Assembly: GCF_007752535.1 (NCBI RefSeq)
Contig: NZ_CP036426.1
Location: 2,604,001-2,668,000, forward strand
Reading direction: 5' to 3'
Origin: Tautonia plasticadhaerens
Lineage (GTDB): Bacteria; Planctomycetota; Planctomycetia; Isosphaerales; Isosphaeraceae
Length of the DNA stretch: 64,000 bases
The translations under genes were made by a program, and so were the position numbers. Below, piece after piece: positions 54,114 through 62,616 of this stretch (the stretch's first letter is position 1; the number at the start of each line of letters is the position of its first letter). A model generated the notes under the pieces. The model was not told the origin of the DNA. It ran no database searches and worked only from the letters and a program-made list of their open reading frames with translations.

Positions 54114-55121
54114 ATGGCCCAGGACAATCGCAACGTGTCCCGCATCGAGACCCTCTCGCGTCGCCAGTTCGTCCGGGCCGTGGGCGGCGCGGCCGCGATC
54201 GGCGGCCTGGCCCCGTTCGTCGGCCTCGGCACCGGCGCCGCCCGGGCCGCCGTGCTGGGCGAGGGGCCGAGCCCCAAGAGCGCCGCCGAGACGGCCGCCG
54301 GTCGGCTGTTCGAGTCGCTCAAGCCGGAGCAGCGCGAGGTGCTCTGCTTCTCGTACGACGACCCGCTCCGCAAGAAGATCAACGCCAACTGGGCGATCAC
54401 CGAGCCGACGATCGGCGAGCTGAGCACCGAGCAGCAGATGCTCGTCGAGGACGTGGTCCGGGGCGTCACCAGCCCCGAGGGGTACGAGCGCTTCCGGATC
54501 CAGATGGACCAGGACTCCGGCGGCTTCGAGGAGTACCACATCGCGCTCTTCGGCGAGCCGGGCACCGACGCCTTCGAGTTCGAGCTGACCGGCCGGCACC
54601 TGACCCTGAGGGCCGACGGCAACAGCAACCCGGGCGCCGCCTTCGGCGGGCCGATCGTCTACGGCCACGGCCAGGGGGACTCCACCAAGGGCCTGCCCGG
54701 CAACGTCTTCTACTACCAGACCGTGAAGGCCAACCAGGTCTTCGGCGCCCTCGACGGCACGCAGCGCGACCTGGCCCTGGTCGACAACGCCCCGAGGGAG
54801 ACCGCCGTCGAGATCCAGGGCGAGGGGGGCATGCTGCCGGGCATCTGCCTGAGCGAGCTGGCTTCCGACCAGAAGGAGCTGGTGGCCTCGGTCATCCGGG
54901 TCGTGCTCGACCCGTACCGGGCCGAGGACGTGGAGGAGGCGATGGCCGTGATCGAGGCCGGGGGCGGGATGGACGCCCTGCACATGGCCTTCTACAAGGA
55001 AGGCGACCTGGGCGACGACGGCGAGTGGGACAACTGGCGGATCGAGGGCCCGACCTTCGTCTGGCACTTCCGGGGCGCCCCCCACGTGCATGCCTATGTG
55101 AACATCGGCAAGAGGGCCTGA
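54114..55121 (+). CDS. DUF3500 domain-containing protein with Tat signal
   Basis: 335 residues from ATG 54114 with GGAGG 8 bases upstream. The N-terminus RRQFVRAVGGAAAIGGLAPF is a Tat signal. The rest matches DUF3500: GRLFESLKPEQREVLCFSYD near residue 60, FGGPIVYGHGQGDSTKGLPG near 180, QTVKANQVFGALDGTQRDLA near 205, and FVWHFRGAPHVHAYVNIGK at the end with His residues that may hold a metal. The family is uncharacterised; export as a folded protein suggests a cofactor or metal. It is followed by a four-unit repeat array and the Gfo/Idh/MocA gene. Confidence 0.9.
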   Translation: MAQDNRNVSRIETLSRRQFVRAVGGAAAIGGLAPFVGLGTGAARAAVLGEGPSPKSAAETAAGRLFESLKPEQREVLCFSYDDPLRKKINANWAITEPTIGELSTEQQMLVEDVVRGVTSPEGYERFRIQMDQDSGGFEEYHIALFGEPGTDAFEFELTGRHLTLRADGNSNPGAAFGGPIVYGHGQGDSTKGLPGNVFYYQTVKANQVFGALDGTQRDLALVDNAPRETAVEIQGEGGMLPGICLSELASDQKELVASVIRVVLDPYRAEDVEEAMAVIEAGGGMDALHMAFYKEGDLGDDGEWDNWRIEGPTFVWHFRGAPHVHAYVNIGKRA

Positions 55122-55130
55122 CCCGGAATC

Positions 55131-55410
55131 GCCACCCGCTCCCCCTCGCAGACGGGGGGAGCGGGTGGCCAGGGGCCGGGCGAGGGGGATCGGACGCCTC
55201 GCCGGGCCTTGCAGTCACGCCAGGACCCCTCACCCCGTCCCTCTCCCCGCTCGCGGGGAGAGGGGGAGGGAGACGGACCCTCGCCCTCGTCTGCGGGGGA
55301 GAGGGCGGGCGGAGCCCGGGTGAGGGGGGCCCGGAGGATTCATGGGGCCCCGCGTCCCGGTCACGGCCCCCTCACCCCGTCCCTCTCCCCGCTCGCGGGG
55401 AGAGGGGGAC
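55131..55410. repeat. Four-unit palindromic repeat array B-A-B-A
   Basis: Units B 55131-55187, A 55225-55268, B 55276-55327, A 55367-55410 fill nearly all of the 350-base gap between the DUF3500 and Gfo/Idh/MocA genes. The two A units share an almost identical core (CCCTCTCCCCGC, TC, GCGGGGAGAGGG). No promoter was recognised in the last 60 bases. Confidence 0.85.
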
Positions 55411-55471
55411 GGAGGTCGGATCAGCCCAAATTGGTCCGAATCGGCACGATTTTTCATCGAGAATCGCATCC

Positions 55472-56800
55472 ATGAAGATTTCCCGACGCACCTTCGTCCG
55501 CTCCGCCGCCTCGGCCGGGGCCCTGGCCGCGATGCCCGGCATCCTCCGGGCGAAGCAGGACGCGACCCACTCGACCGCGCTGATCGGCTCGGGCTGGTGG
55601 GGGACCAACATCCTCCGGGAGGCGATCGCCTCCGGCCGCTGCCGGCCCGTGGCGCTCTGCGACGTGGACGAGTCTCAAATCGCCTCCTGCAAGTCGGCCC
55701 TGGGCGGGATGCTGCCCGACTCGATCAAGGTGTACACGGATTATCGAGAGCTGATCGACGCCGAGCGGCCCGACGTCGCGATCGTCGCCACGCCCGACCA
55801 CTGGCACCCGCTGATCACGATCGCCTGCTGCGACGCCGGGGCGCACGTCTACGTCGAGAAGCCGATCGGCCACACGGTGATGGAAGGCCGGGCGATGGTC
55901 GAGGCCGCCCGGCGGAACGACCGGGTGGTCCAGGTGGGGACGCACCGCCGCGTCTCGCCGCACAACCTCGCGGGCATGGAGATGCTCCGGGACGGCACGG
56001 TGGGGGAGGTGGGCATGGTCCGGGCCTTCGTCCACTACGGCGGGGGCCCCGAGGAGCCGATCCCGAACGCCGAGCCCCCCGAGGGGCTCGACTGGGACCT
56101 CTGGTGCGGCCCCGCCCCCCTGCGCGACTACAACCCGATGCTCCACCCCAAGGGGTTCCGCCAGTTCCTCGACTACGCCAACGGCACCCTCGGCGACTGG
56201 GGCATCCACTGGATGGACCAGATCATGTGGTGGACCGACGAACTCGCCCCGAAGACCGTCTTCTCCACCGGGGGGCGGCCGATCGCCGGGCCCGCCATCA
56301 ACGACGGCACTCGGCAGACCTCCGACGCCCCCGACCACCAGATCGCCGCCCTGCAGTTCGACGACTTCTCCGTGAGCTGGGAGCACCGCCGGTTCGCCGG
56401 CAACACCGCCGAGAAGACCCACCCCGGCCAGGCCGTCGGCTGCTACTTCTACGGCACCGAGGGCACCCTGCACATCGGCTGGCTCGACGGCACCACCTTC
56501 TACCCCCGGGACGCCAAGCGGGCGCCGACCAACGTCCCGGCGCAGCTGCACGACCCCGACCAGCAGAACATCCGGGAACTCTTCGCCGACTTCCTCGACG
56601 CCATCGCCTCCGGCCGCCGGCCGGTCAGCGACATCGAGATCGGCCACCGATCGTCGAACATGAGCCTGCTGGGGATGCTCTCCTACAAGCTCGGTCGCAG
56701 CATCTCCTGGGACCACGAGGCCCACGAGATCCCCGGCGACCCCGAGGCGAACGCCCTGCTCCGCCGCGAGTACCGATCGCCTTGGACCTACCCGGCGTGA
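55472..56800 (+). CDS. Gfo/Idh/MocA family oxidoreductase with Tat signal
   Basis: 442 residues from ATG 55472. The N-terminus SRRTFVRSAASAGALAAMPG is a Tat signal. The NAD(P) fold follows: TALIGSGWWGTNIL near residue 36, then VAIVATPDHWHPLI near 108, and the catalytic EKPIGH near 130. The C-terminal part has NGTLGDWGIHWMDQIMWWTD, common to planctomycete members. Such exported enzymes oxidise or epimerise sugars with a tightly bound NAD(P); the substrate is unknown. No ribosome site is evident. Confidence 0.94.
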   Translation: MKISRRTFVRSAASAGALAAMPGILRAKQDATHSTALIGSGWWGTNILREAIASGRCRPVALCDVDESQIASCKSALGGMLPDSIKVYTDYRELIDAERPDVAIVATPDHWHPLITIACCDAGAHVYVEKPIGHTVMEGRAMVEAARRNDRVVQVGTHRRVSPHNLAGMEMLRDGTVGEVGMVRAFVHYGGGPEEPIPNAEPPEGLDWDLWCGPAPLRDYNPMLHPKGFRQFLDYANGTLGDWGIHWMDQIMWWTDELAPKTVFSTGGRPIAGPAINDGTRQTSDAPDHQIAALQFDDFSVSWEHRRFAGNTAEKTHPGQAVGCYFYGTEGTLHIGWLDGTTFYPRDAKRAPTNVPAQLHDPDQQNIRELFADFLDAIASGRRPVSDIEIGHRSSNMSLLGMLSYKLGRSISWDHEAHEIPGDPEANALLRREYRSPWTYPA

Positions 56801-56898
56801 TTGGTGTTTCCCCGGCCCGAGGATCGGCGATGGTTCGCCGATCCTCGATGGGTTGCGAACAACCTCCACTCCAGGGGCCCGAACCGGGGGCCGAGACG

Positions 56899-57267
56899 AT
56901 GACGAGGCCCTGCGTCGAGTTCCTCGTCCTCGATGCAGGCGAGTGCTGGGAGCGGGTCGGCCGGCTGCAACGCATCCGCTCGATCAAGCATGAGTATTAC
57001 GGTCGGCCCGACGCCTTGCGTCTCTCGTTCGAGCTGATGGAGCCACTCGCCCCGCTGTTCCGGGCCGCGAATCCTGATTTCAACTTCTTCGGCCCCACCG
57101 AGTTCGAGGGCGAGGCGGTCGACGCGCTGGTCGACCGGCTAGGATGCGATCCGGTGACGCCACCAGGGCGTACGAGCAGGGCAATCGAGGATGCGGTCCG
57201 GGCCATCGCCGACCTCGCCCGCCTCGCATCCGAATCGGGGAAGGTCCTGCTGGTCCTGGGAATCTGA
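56899..57267 (+). CDS. Conserved-looking hypothetical protein, about 122 residues
   Basis: I chose ATG 56899 (TRPCVEFLVLDAGECWERVG); an earlier ATG at 56830 would add 23 Pro-rich residues. The protein is soluble and mainly helical (RLQRIRSIKHEYYGRPDALR, FELMEPLAPLF, IEDAVRAIADLARLASES). Codon use matches its neighbours, and a hairpin lies just past the stop. No family recognised. It could be a small immunity- or regulator-like protein, but nothing shows this. Confidence 0.65.
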   Translation: MTRPCVEFLVLDAGECWERVGRLQRIRSIKHEYYGRPDALRLSFELMEPLAPLFRAANPDFNFFGPTEFEGEAVDALVDRLGCDPVTPPGRTSRAIEDAVRAIADLARLASESGKVLLVLGI

Positions 57268-57298
57268 CGAACGGCCGGCCGGATGCCTTGATCGGGTT

Positions 57299-57329
57299 CC
57301 GATTTCTCCGGGACGTTGGGAGAAATCGG
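57299..57329 (+). terminator. Perfect 11-bp hairpin after the 122-residue gene
   Basis: CCGATTTCTCC (57299-57309) pairs with GGAGAAATCGG (57319-57329) around a 9-base loop, 32 bases past the stop. The stem is AT-richer than the region. No T-run; it may end the upstream transcript or regulate the sigma-factor gene 66 bases further on. Confidence 0.5.
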
Positions 57330-57394
57330 GATTGGTCGTCGGCCCCGCCTGCATGGCAAGGGTGGCGGCTTGAGGTTCGATCGGGGGGCCAGGC

Positions 57395-58999
57395 ATGGGC
57401 ATGGCGAGCAGGTCGGGGGCGGCGGACGAGCTTCGGCGGCAGGCCGCCTCCCTGTTCGGGGGAGGGGCGGTCGCGGGGCTGGGGGACGGCGAGCTGATCG
57501 ACCGGTTCCTCCGCCGGGGGGCCGCCGGGGATCTCGAGGCGGCCGAGGCCGCCTTCGGCGCCCTGGTGTCCCGGCACGGGGGGATGGTGCTCGGCGTCTG
57601 CCGGCGGGCCCTGCGAAACCCGCACGACGCCGAGGACGCCTTCCAGGCCGTCTTCCTCATCTTGGCGAGGAAGGCGGGCTCGGTCCGGGTCGACGACTCG
57701 ATCGGCCGTTGGCTCTACGGCGTCAGCCGGAAGGTCGCGGCACGGGCGAGGACGAGGGCGAAACGCCTCCACGCCCGGGAGGTTTCCTCGACGGCGATCG
57801 ACGCGACGGAGCCCCCCGGCCGGGACTCGGCCGAGAAGGCCGCCGATCGGGACGACCTCCGGACCGTGATCCTCGACGAGCTGGCCCGCTTGCCGGGCCG
57901 GTACCGGGAGGCGATCGAGGCGTGCGACCTGGACGGTTGCTCGCACGAGGAGGCCGCGCTCCGGCTCGGCTGGCCGGTCGGCACCGTCCGGAGCCGGCTC
58001 TCCCGGGGACGCGACCGGCTCCGGGGCCGTCTCGAACGCCGGGGGGTCGGGCACCCGGGCCTCGGCGTCCCGGTCGTCCGGGGCCTCTCCGGGTCCATGC
58101 CCCCCGCGCTGGCTTCCGCCACGACTCAAGCCGCCGTCCGATTCGCCATGCGACGTGCCCTCGACGGGTCGTTCCCGGTCGCGGTCGCGACGCTCACCCA
58201 GGAGGCTCTGCGAGCCATGATCATCAGCAAGCTGACCGTTGCAGTTCCGGCCGCCCTGCTCCTCGCCGGAGGAGCCGTTGCCACCGCGCAGTTCGGGGGC
58301 CTCGGGACGGGACAGGGTGGCCCGGCCTCCGGGAATTCGAGCCCGCCGGCCGTCGGAGCACAGGCAGGTGGGGGCCCGGGCTCCCTGACGAATCCGCCCG
58401 GCTCACGCCCCGGCGCCGTGGCGTATGGAGGAGGCGGATTCGGGGGAGGGTTCAGCCAGGGAATCCAGACTGGGGGCTTCGGTGGCCTGCCGGGCCTCGG
58501 CGGGTCCGGGTACACCGGGGCGGGCCGTCGGATCACGCTCCAGGCGGGGACGATGATCCTGCTGGAGTCGGAGGCCAAGGACCAGATCACGGTCCACGAC
58601 GCCGGGAGCGGCAAGACCGCGAATTACCAGGTCCCCGAGGGGCTGACCGCCGTCCCGATCGCCACCAACGAGGTTGTCGTCCTCCAGATGGAGGGCGAAG
58701 GCATCTCCCGACTGGCGGCCTACGGCCCCGGGGCGGACTCCTGGTCCACGATCGACCTGCGCCCTGCGGTCGACGGGACGCTCCAGACGATCGTCTCCGG
58801 GGGCATGGCCGCCATCTGGGACGGCCCCCGCGTCTATGCCTTTAGTGCAAGGACAAGTCGATGGGACGTGGTCGAGCGGCCCGAGGGGGCCGAGGGGCCG
58901 CCGATCCTGAACAACGAGTATGTCCTCTGCGAGGACGACGATCGCGTCTACGTCTTCGGCGCCCGCACCGGCCGATGGGCCGCCGTCGATCCCGAGTGA
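57395..58999 (+). CDS. ECF sigma factor fused to a membrane helix and outer domain
   Basis: 534 residues. Region 2 lies at about 53-110 (FGALVSRHGGMVLGVCRRAL, PHDAEDAFQAVFLILARKAG) and region 4 at 158-212 (LPGRYREAIEACDLDGCSHE, then AALRLGWPVGTVRSRLSRGR). A linker is followed by a membrane helix (ISKLTVAVPAALLLAGGAVA, about 277-296), a Gly-rich stretch to 370, and a beta domain whose repeats (VYAFSARTSRWDVVE, VYVFGARTGRWAAVD) look Kelch-like. The sigma domain is thus tied to the membrane and the C-terminus is outside, so release by proteolysis or signalling by the outer domain is implied. This is a known planctomycete ECF architecture; the regulon is unknown. Confidence 0.92.
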   Translation: MGMASRSGAADELRRQAASLFGGGAVAGLGDGELIDRFLRRGAAGDLEAAEAAFGALVSRHGGMVLGVCRRALRNPHDAEDAFQAVFLILARKAGSVRVDDSIGRWLYGVSRKVAARARTRAKRLHAREVSSTAIDATEPPGRDSAEKAADRDDLRTVILDELARLPGRYREAIEACDLDGCSHEEAALRLGWPVGTVRSRLSRGRDRLRGRLERRGVGHPGLGVPVVRGLSGSMPPALASATTQAAVRFAMRRALDGSFPVAVATLTQEALRAMIISKLTVAVPAALLLAGGAVATAQFGGLGTGQGGPASGNSSPPAVGAQAGGGPGSLTNPPGSRPGAVAYGGGGFGGGFSQGIQTGGFGGLPGLGGSGYTGAGRRITLQAGTMILLESEAKDQITVHDAGSGKTANYQVPEGLTAVPIATNEVVVLQMEGEGISRLAAYGPGADSWSTIDLRPAVDGTLQTIVSGGMAAIWDGPRVYAFSARTSRWDVVERPEGAEGPPILNNEYVLCEDDDRVYVFGARTGRWAAVDPE

Positions 59000-59140
59000 T
59001 GCCCTGATGGGGATCGTGGAGACGTGTCTCGGGTTGATCAGGACGATGTCGAGGGGTTAGGGTTCCGGGGATGCGTTGTCGCCCCTGGCCCGTCCATCCG
59101 GTGTCCACCACGCGAAGGCCCGGCCTCGAGGAGAAGCAGG

Positions 59141-59662
59141 ATGCTAATACCAGATGTCGTGATCGTTTCCCTGGCGTCCGCCCTGTCGCCCCCCCTCCCC
59201 CCGATGGCCGAGCTGACATCCACGGAGATCCGGAGGGAGTTGGCCCGATTCTCGATGAGGGTGACGCTCCCCGGCCGATCCTTCCGTGCGGGGGAGCCGA
59301 TTCCCCTGTCTTGTGCCTTCGAGAACCACTCCGTCGAGGAGACGACGATCTGGAGCCGGGGGTTCTGGGCGAACCACCTCGTGACCGTGACGGACGAGGA
59401 CGATCGGGAGCCGTTCCTCACCCCCTGGGGCCGGGAGCGTCGGGAGGCGTTTGCCCCGTTCGGCCCCTGGTCGAAGAACGTGCGGTTCCGGATCGGGCCG
59501 GGCCGATCGATGGTCCGAGCTGGGGAGGGGTCGGCGTTGGTCGACCTCGCCCGGATGTACGTCCTGGGCGCGGGGCGATACGCCGTCCGGGTCGTCTACC
59601 ATGAGACGCAAGAGCCGGCCATGCGGGTGGAATCCGCCCCGGTGCTCTTCGAGGTCCGATGA
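59141..59662 (+). CDS. Small exported protein with an Ig-like/BsuPI-like beta domain
   Basis: 173 residues from ATG 59141, preceded by GAGGAG. A short hydrophobic N-terminus (VVIVSLASALSPPLPP) may be a signal peptide. The remainder has the ordering of intracellular-proteinase-inhibitor-like or MG2-like beta sandwiches: GRSFRAGEPIPLSCAFENHS, LVTVTDEDDREPF, ARMYVLGAGRYAVRVVYHE, SAPVLFEVR. It lies 141 bases after the tethered sigma factor and might belong to the same unit. The function is unknown. Confidence 0.72.
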   Translation: MLIPDVVIVSLASALSPPLPPMAELTSTEIRRELARFSMRVTLPGRSFRAGEPIPLSCAFENHSVEETTIWSRGFWANHLVTVTDEDDREPFLTPWGRERREAFAPFGPWSKNVRFRIGPGRSMVRAGEGSALVDLARMYVLGAGRYAVRVVYHETQEPAMRVESAPVLFEVR

Positions 59663-59680
59663 CGGCTCCGGGGGGCATCG

Positions 59681-59950
59681 TCAGCCCTGCTTCGAGTCCA
59701 GTTCCTTGATAATGCCGACGAGCAGGGCCGGGTCGCGCTTCTGCATGAGGTGGTCGATCCGGGAGGCGGGGAATTCGAGCCTGGTGAGGAGGTCGGAGAC
59801 CTGCGTCCAGAGGCGATCCCGCTTCTTGCCCTCGGCGAGGTAGAGCTCGGCGGCGAGGTCGGAGAGGCGCTGGGACTTGATGGCGTCGAAGTTCTCGTAG
59901 TAACGCTTGATGATCTTCTGCTGGTGGGGCGAGTAGTTGCGGTCGGCCAT
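59681..59950 (-). CDS. Small conserved protein of unknown function, 89 residues
   Basis: All-helical, charged and soluble: YSPHQQKIIKRYYENFDAIK, then LSDLAAELYLAEGKKRDRLW, and a C-terminus LMQKRDPALLVGIIKELDS. The composition (Lys-rich, few Pro/Gly) and balanced codon use indicate a real gene. It follows arfB after 51 bases on the same strand, so it is likely co-transcribed with that ribosome-rescue factor. A translation-related role is a guess from position. Confidence 0.8.
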   Translation of the reverse strand: MADRNYSPHQQKIIKRYYENFDAIKSQRLSDLAAELYLAEGKKRDRLWTQVSDLLTRLEFPASRIDHLMQKRDPALLVGIIKELDSKQG

Positions 59951-60001
59951 CGTCGAGGGTCTCCGGGGGCGTCCGTTCCTGGGGATCGGTCGATCGTTCT
60001 G

Positions 60002-60421
60002 TCAGTCGAACGAGGGGGGCTTGCGGAGCTTCTTGGTCTGGGATCGCTGCTTCTTGGACTCGGTCGTGCGCTGCTTCGAGCCGAGCGTGGGCCTGGTGGG
60101 GATCCGGGGCTTGGGGGGGGTGGCGGCCTCGAGGACGAGGTCCCGGAGCTTGTCCAGGCAGTCGTCGATGTTCCGGAGGCGGTCCCTCGTCCGCTGGGAG
60201 GAGATGATCAGCTCCCCCTCGGAATTCAGCCGGGGGCCGACGGCCCGGAGCAGTCGGCGGCGGACGGGCTCGGGGAGGCTCGGGCTGTCGGCGGGCGTCC
60301 AGCGCATCACGGCCTTGGTGGCGACCTTGTTGACGTTCTGGCCGCCGGGGCCGCCGGATCGGGCGTAGTCGAAGTGGAGCTCGTCCATCGGGATCGAGAT
60401 CCGGTCGTTGATGCGAAGCAT
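60002..60421 (-). CDS. arfB: Alternative ribosome-rescue factor ArfB (peptidyl-tRNA hydrolase)
   Basis: 139 residues, full length. The GGQ loop SGGPGGQNVNKVATKA near residue 22 hydrolyses peptidyl-tRNA on stalled ribosomes. The C-terminal tail is strongly basic (SKQRTTESKKQRSQTKKLRK) as needed to enter the empty mRNA channel. Its presence gives the cell a rescue path beside tmRNA. A 13-bp hairpin lies upstream, ending the previous leftward gene. Confidence 0.95.
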   Translation of the reverse strand: MLRINDRISIPMDELHFDYARSGGPGGQNVNKVATKAVMRWTPADSPSLPEPVRRRLLRAVGPRLNSEGELIISSQRTRDRLRNIDDCLDKLRDLVLEAATPPKPRIPTRPTLGSKQRTTESKKQRSQTKKLRKPPSFD

Positions 60422-60466
60422 GGACGCCCCCTCGGGCCTGCGGTCGGTCGGTCGGTCAATCGAAGA

Positions 60467-60500
60467 GAGCCCCCCGGCGTGCTCGAACGCCGGGGGGCTC
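60467..60500 (-). terminator. Perfect 13-bp hairpin downstream of the LEPR-like gene
   Basis: GAGCCCCCCGGCG (60467-60479) pairs with 60488-60500 around an 8-base loop, 57 bases past the stop of the leftward gene ending at 60557 and just before arfB. Only weak T content follows on the minus strand. Confidence 0.6.
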
Positions 60501-60556
60501 GACGGGCCCGGTCGCCCTATTCTAGCGACCGAGGGCCGCGTTGGTCAGGGTTGCAC

Positions 60557-62326
60557 TCAGCGGGCCGAGGGCCCTCCGTGGGTGCCGTAGTCGACCGACA
60601 TCGTCGGCGGGGCGGTCACGGCCCGGGTGCTGGCGGCGAGGGTCGGCACCGCGGTGCGGAGGGTCGAGCCCCGCAGGGTCGAGGCGGCCCGATTGGTCCG
60701 GGCCCCGGCGAGGGTGACCACCGGCCCGCTGCCGAGCGTCCCGCCGCCGAGCGTCCCACCTCCCAACGTCCCGCCGCCGGGGGTCGGCGAAGAGACCGGG
60801 GGTGCCGGGGTCGGGGCCGGGGCGGGTGTGAGGACCGGGACCTGCCCCAGGAACGACCGGGCGATGGCGCCCCGGGTGGGCTCGGCGCCGAGGGTGCCCC
60901 GGAGGGCCGGGCCGAACTCCTGGCGGATCCGCTGGGCGGCCCCCGGCTGGAGCCCCCGGTAGAACTGCCCCGGCGGGGGCGCCGGGTTCGTCACCGGCTG
61001 GGGGGGCGTGGTCACCCCGGCCATGAACAGGGTCACGTCCCGGTTGAAGACCTGCACCGGGCTCACGAACTCGGTGCCGTCGTTGAGCTGGCCGGTGAGG
61101 TTGACGAAGGTCACCCCGGGCGGCAGCGGGTCGATGTCGGTGCTGAGGAAGATGTAGGTGGCGTCGAGGTACGGGTCCTTGTTCGAGAACTGGGTGAAGG
61201 TGATCAGCGGCTCGGCGCCGGAGAGGCTCACCGTGTCGGTGTTGACCTCGGTCACGGCGAACCGGGGGGAGCCGAACAGGTTCACCCGGACGAGCTGCGG
61301 GTGCGCCGTGTTGATCGTCCGGTGGTTGTGCGGCTGGACCAGGACCTTCGGCTCCAGCGGCGGGCACGGCGGGGGCGGCGGCGGGGGGGGAGGAGGCGGG
61401 GGCGGCGGGGGAGGAGGCGGCGGCGGGGTGGGCAGCGTGGAGTCGCCGAAGTTGAAGCCGAGGGGCGGGATCTGGGCCTCGCTGATGCCGTCGTCCTGGG
61501 CCGAGCCGGCGAAGGCGGAGACTTGCAACCGGGTCTCGGGGGTCAGCTCCGTGCCGGTCCGTTGCTGGTAGAGCTGGGCGAAGTTGCGGACCTCGAACTC
61601 GAAGTTCGGGGCGCTGGGGGTGTTGCTCAGGAAGGAGACGCCGATGTTCTCCGGCAGGATGTCGCCGAAGCCGTTGCGGAGCGGGTCGGCCGAGTACTCG
61701 GCGACGGTATAGATCTTCCGCAGGGGCTCCAGGGTGTCGGGGTCGATCCCGTTGGTGATGCCGGCCACGACGTTGTCGGCCAGGGTCTCGGGGTCGCCGA
61801 GCACGTCGTTGTCCAGCAGGTCGATGCTGGCGTACATCGTCTCCGAGCCGCCCAGCAGCAGCGGGTCCTCGAAGAAGACGGGCAGCGCCTGGACCTCGGG
61901 GGCGACGGTGCCGCCATCGAGGTTGTTGTCGGCGTCGCCGGCGATCACCGGCTGGCCGGTCTTGCCGTTGATCGGCTGCTCCAGGCCGATCCGCAGGGAG
62001 TCCTGCTCCTGGTCGTAGGAGACCCGGATGGCGTCGAGCTGGAAGCCGGAGACGCCGATGAATTCGCGCAAGCCCGGGGGCTCGGGCGGGATGAATGGGA
62101 CGAGGTAATCGGGGTCATCCGGTTCGGGAGTGAGGACCACGACACCTGGACTTGTGGTAGCGGGGAAATCGGTTACAACGTTTCCCGTGAAGTCGACGCT
62201 CATGAGCTGTCGATGATCCAGATGCTCGACTGCGGCGCGCCGGCGTCGCCGCGCCATGGGCGCGGTCGGTCCCCGGCGCGGTCGCCAGGAAAGCACGGCC
62301 TGGAGGATCTTCCTGATCGCGGTCAT
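60557..62326 (-). CDS. Exported protein with LEPR-like N-terminus, polyproline linker and a domain shared with the divergent PEP-CTERM gene
   Basis: 589 residues. I chose ATG 62326 because GAGGACGCC precedes it; GTG 62347 is possible. A basic N-terminus followed by AAVEHLDHRQLMS resembles the planctomycete LEPR-x-LL export signal. Residues 45-290 form a domain (TGNVVTDFP, LDAIRVSYDQEQDSLRIGL, VIAGDADNNLDGG, LQVSAFAGSAQDDG) that aligns in order with the divergent gene at 62617. A run of about 20 prolines (near 301-320) separates it from a second beta domain of 130 residues (NHRTINTAHPQLVRVNLFGS) and a Pro/Gly/Thr-rich tail with GGGTLGGGTLGGGTLG. Secreted and probably wall-associated; the function is unknown. 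Confidence 0.85.
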   Translation of the reverse strand: MTAIRKILQAVLSWRPRRGPTAPMARRRRRAAVEHLDHRQLMSVDFTGNVVTDFPATTSPGVVVLTPEPDDPDYLVPFIPPEPPGLREFIGVSGFQLDAIRVSYDQEQDSLRIGLEQPINGKTGQPVIAGDADNNLDGGTVAPEVQALPVFFEDPLLLGGSETMYASIDLLDNDVLGDPETLADNVVAGITNGIDPDTLEPLRKIYTVAEYSADPLRNGFGDILPENIGVSFLSNTPSAPNFEFEVRNFAQLYQQRTGTELTPETRLQVSAFAGSAQDDGISEAQIPPLGFNFGDSTLPTPPPPPPPPPPPPPPPPPPPPCPPLEPKVLVQPHNHRTINTAHPQLVRVNLFGSPRFAVTEVNTDTVSLSGAEPLITFTQFSNKDPYLDATYIFLSTDIDPLPPGVTFVNLTGQLNDGTEFVSPVQVFNRDVTLFMAGVTTPPQPVTNPAPPPGQFYRGLQPGAAQRIRQEFGPALRGTLGAEPTRGAIARSFLGQVPVLTPAPAPTPAPPVSSPTPGGGTLGGGTLGGGTLGSGPVVTLAGARTNRAASTLRGSTLRTAVPTLAASTRAVTAPPTMSVDYGTHGGPSAR

Positions 62327-62616
62327 GGCGTCCTCGTCCTTTCTCACGGGAGGCCCGCGCCGGAAGCGGCCCCGGGCATGACGCGAACTGGGCCGCCGGG
62401 ACGGCGGCCGGGCCGGCGCGCGACCCGGGCGGCCGACGACCCCGAAGGGGGGCGTCGGCGGACCTGGTCGCCGGGGGGGGGATCGAAGGCGAGCCGGCCA
62501 GCGGCCCGGTCCGTCCCAAGGCCTCCCCTCGCATGATCGTTCGGCGAGCCGGGCTGCCCCTCCGGGGCGACCCGAGCCTCGCCGATCAGCCGCCGAAGCG
62601 TGGAAGGAGACACGGC

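Noticed and set aside
55209-55475. Short ORFs made of PSPRPSPRSRGEGEG-like residues
   Set aside because: They are translations of the palindromic repeat units and occur on both strands; there is no coupled start as in the methyltransferase.
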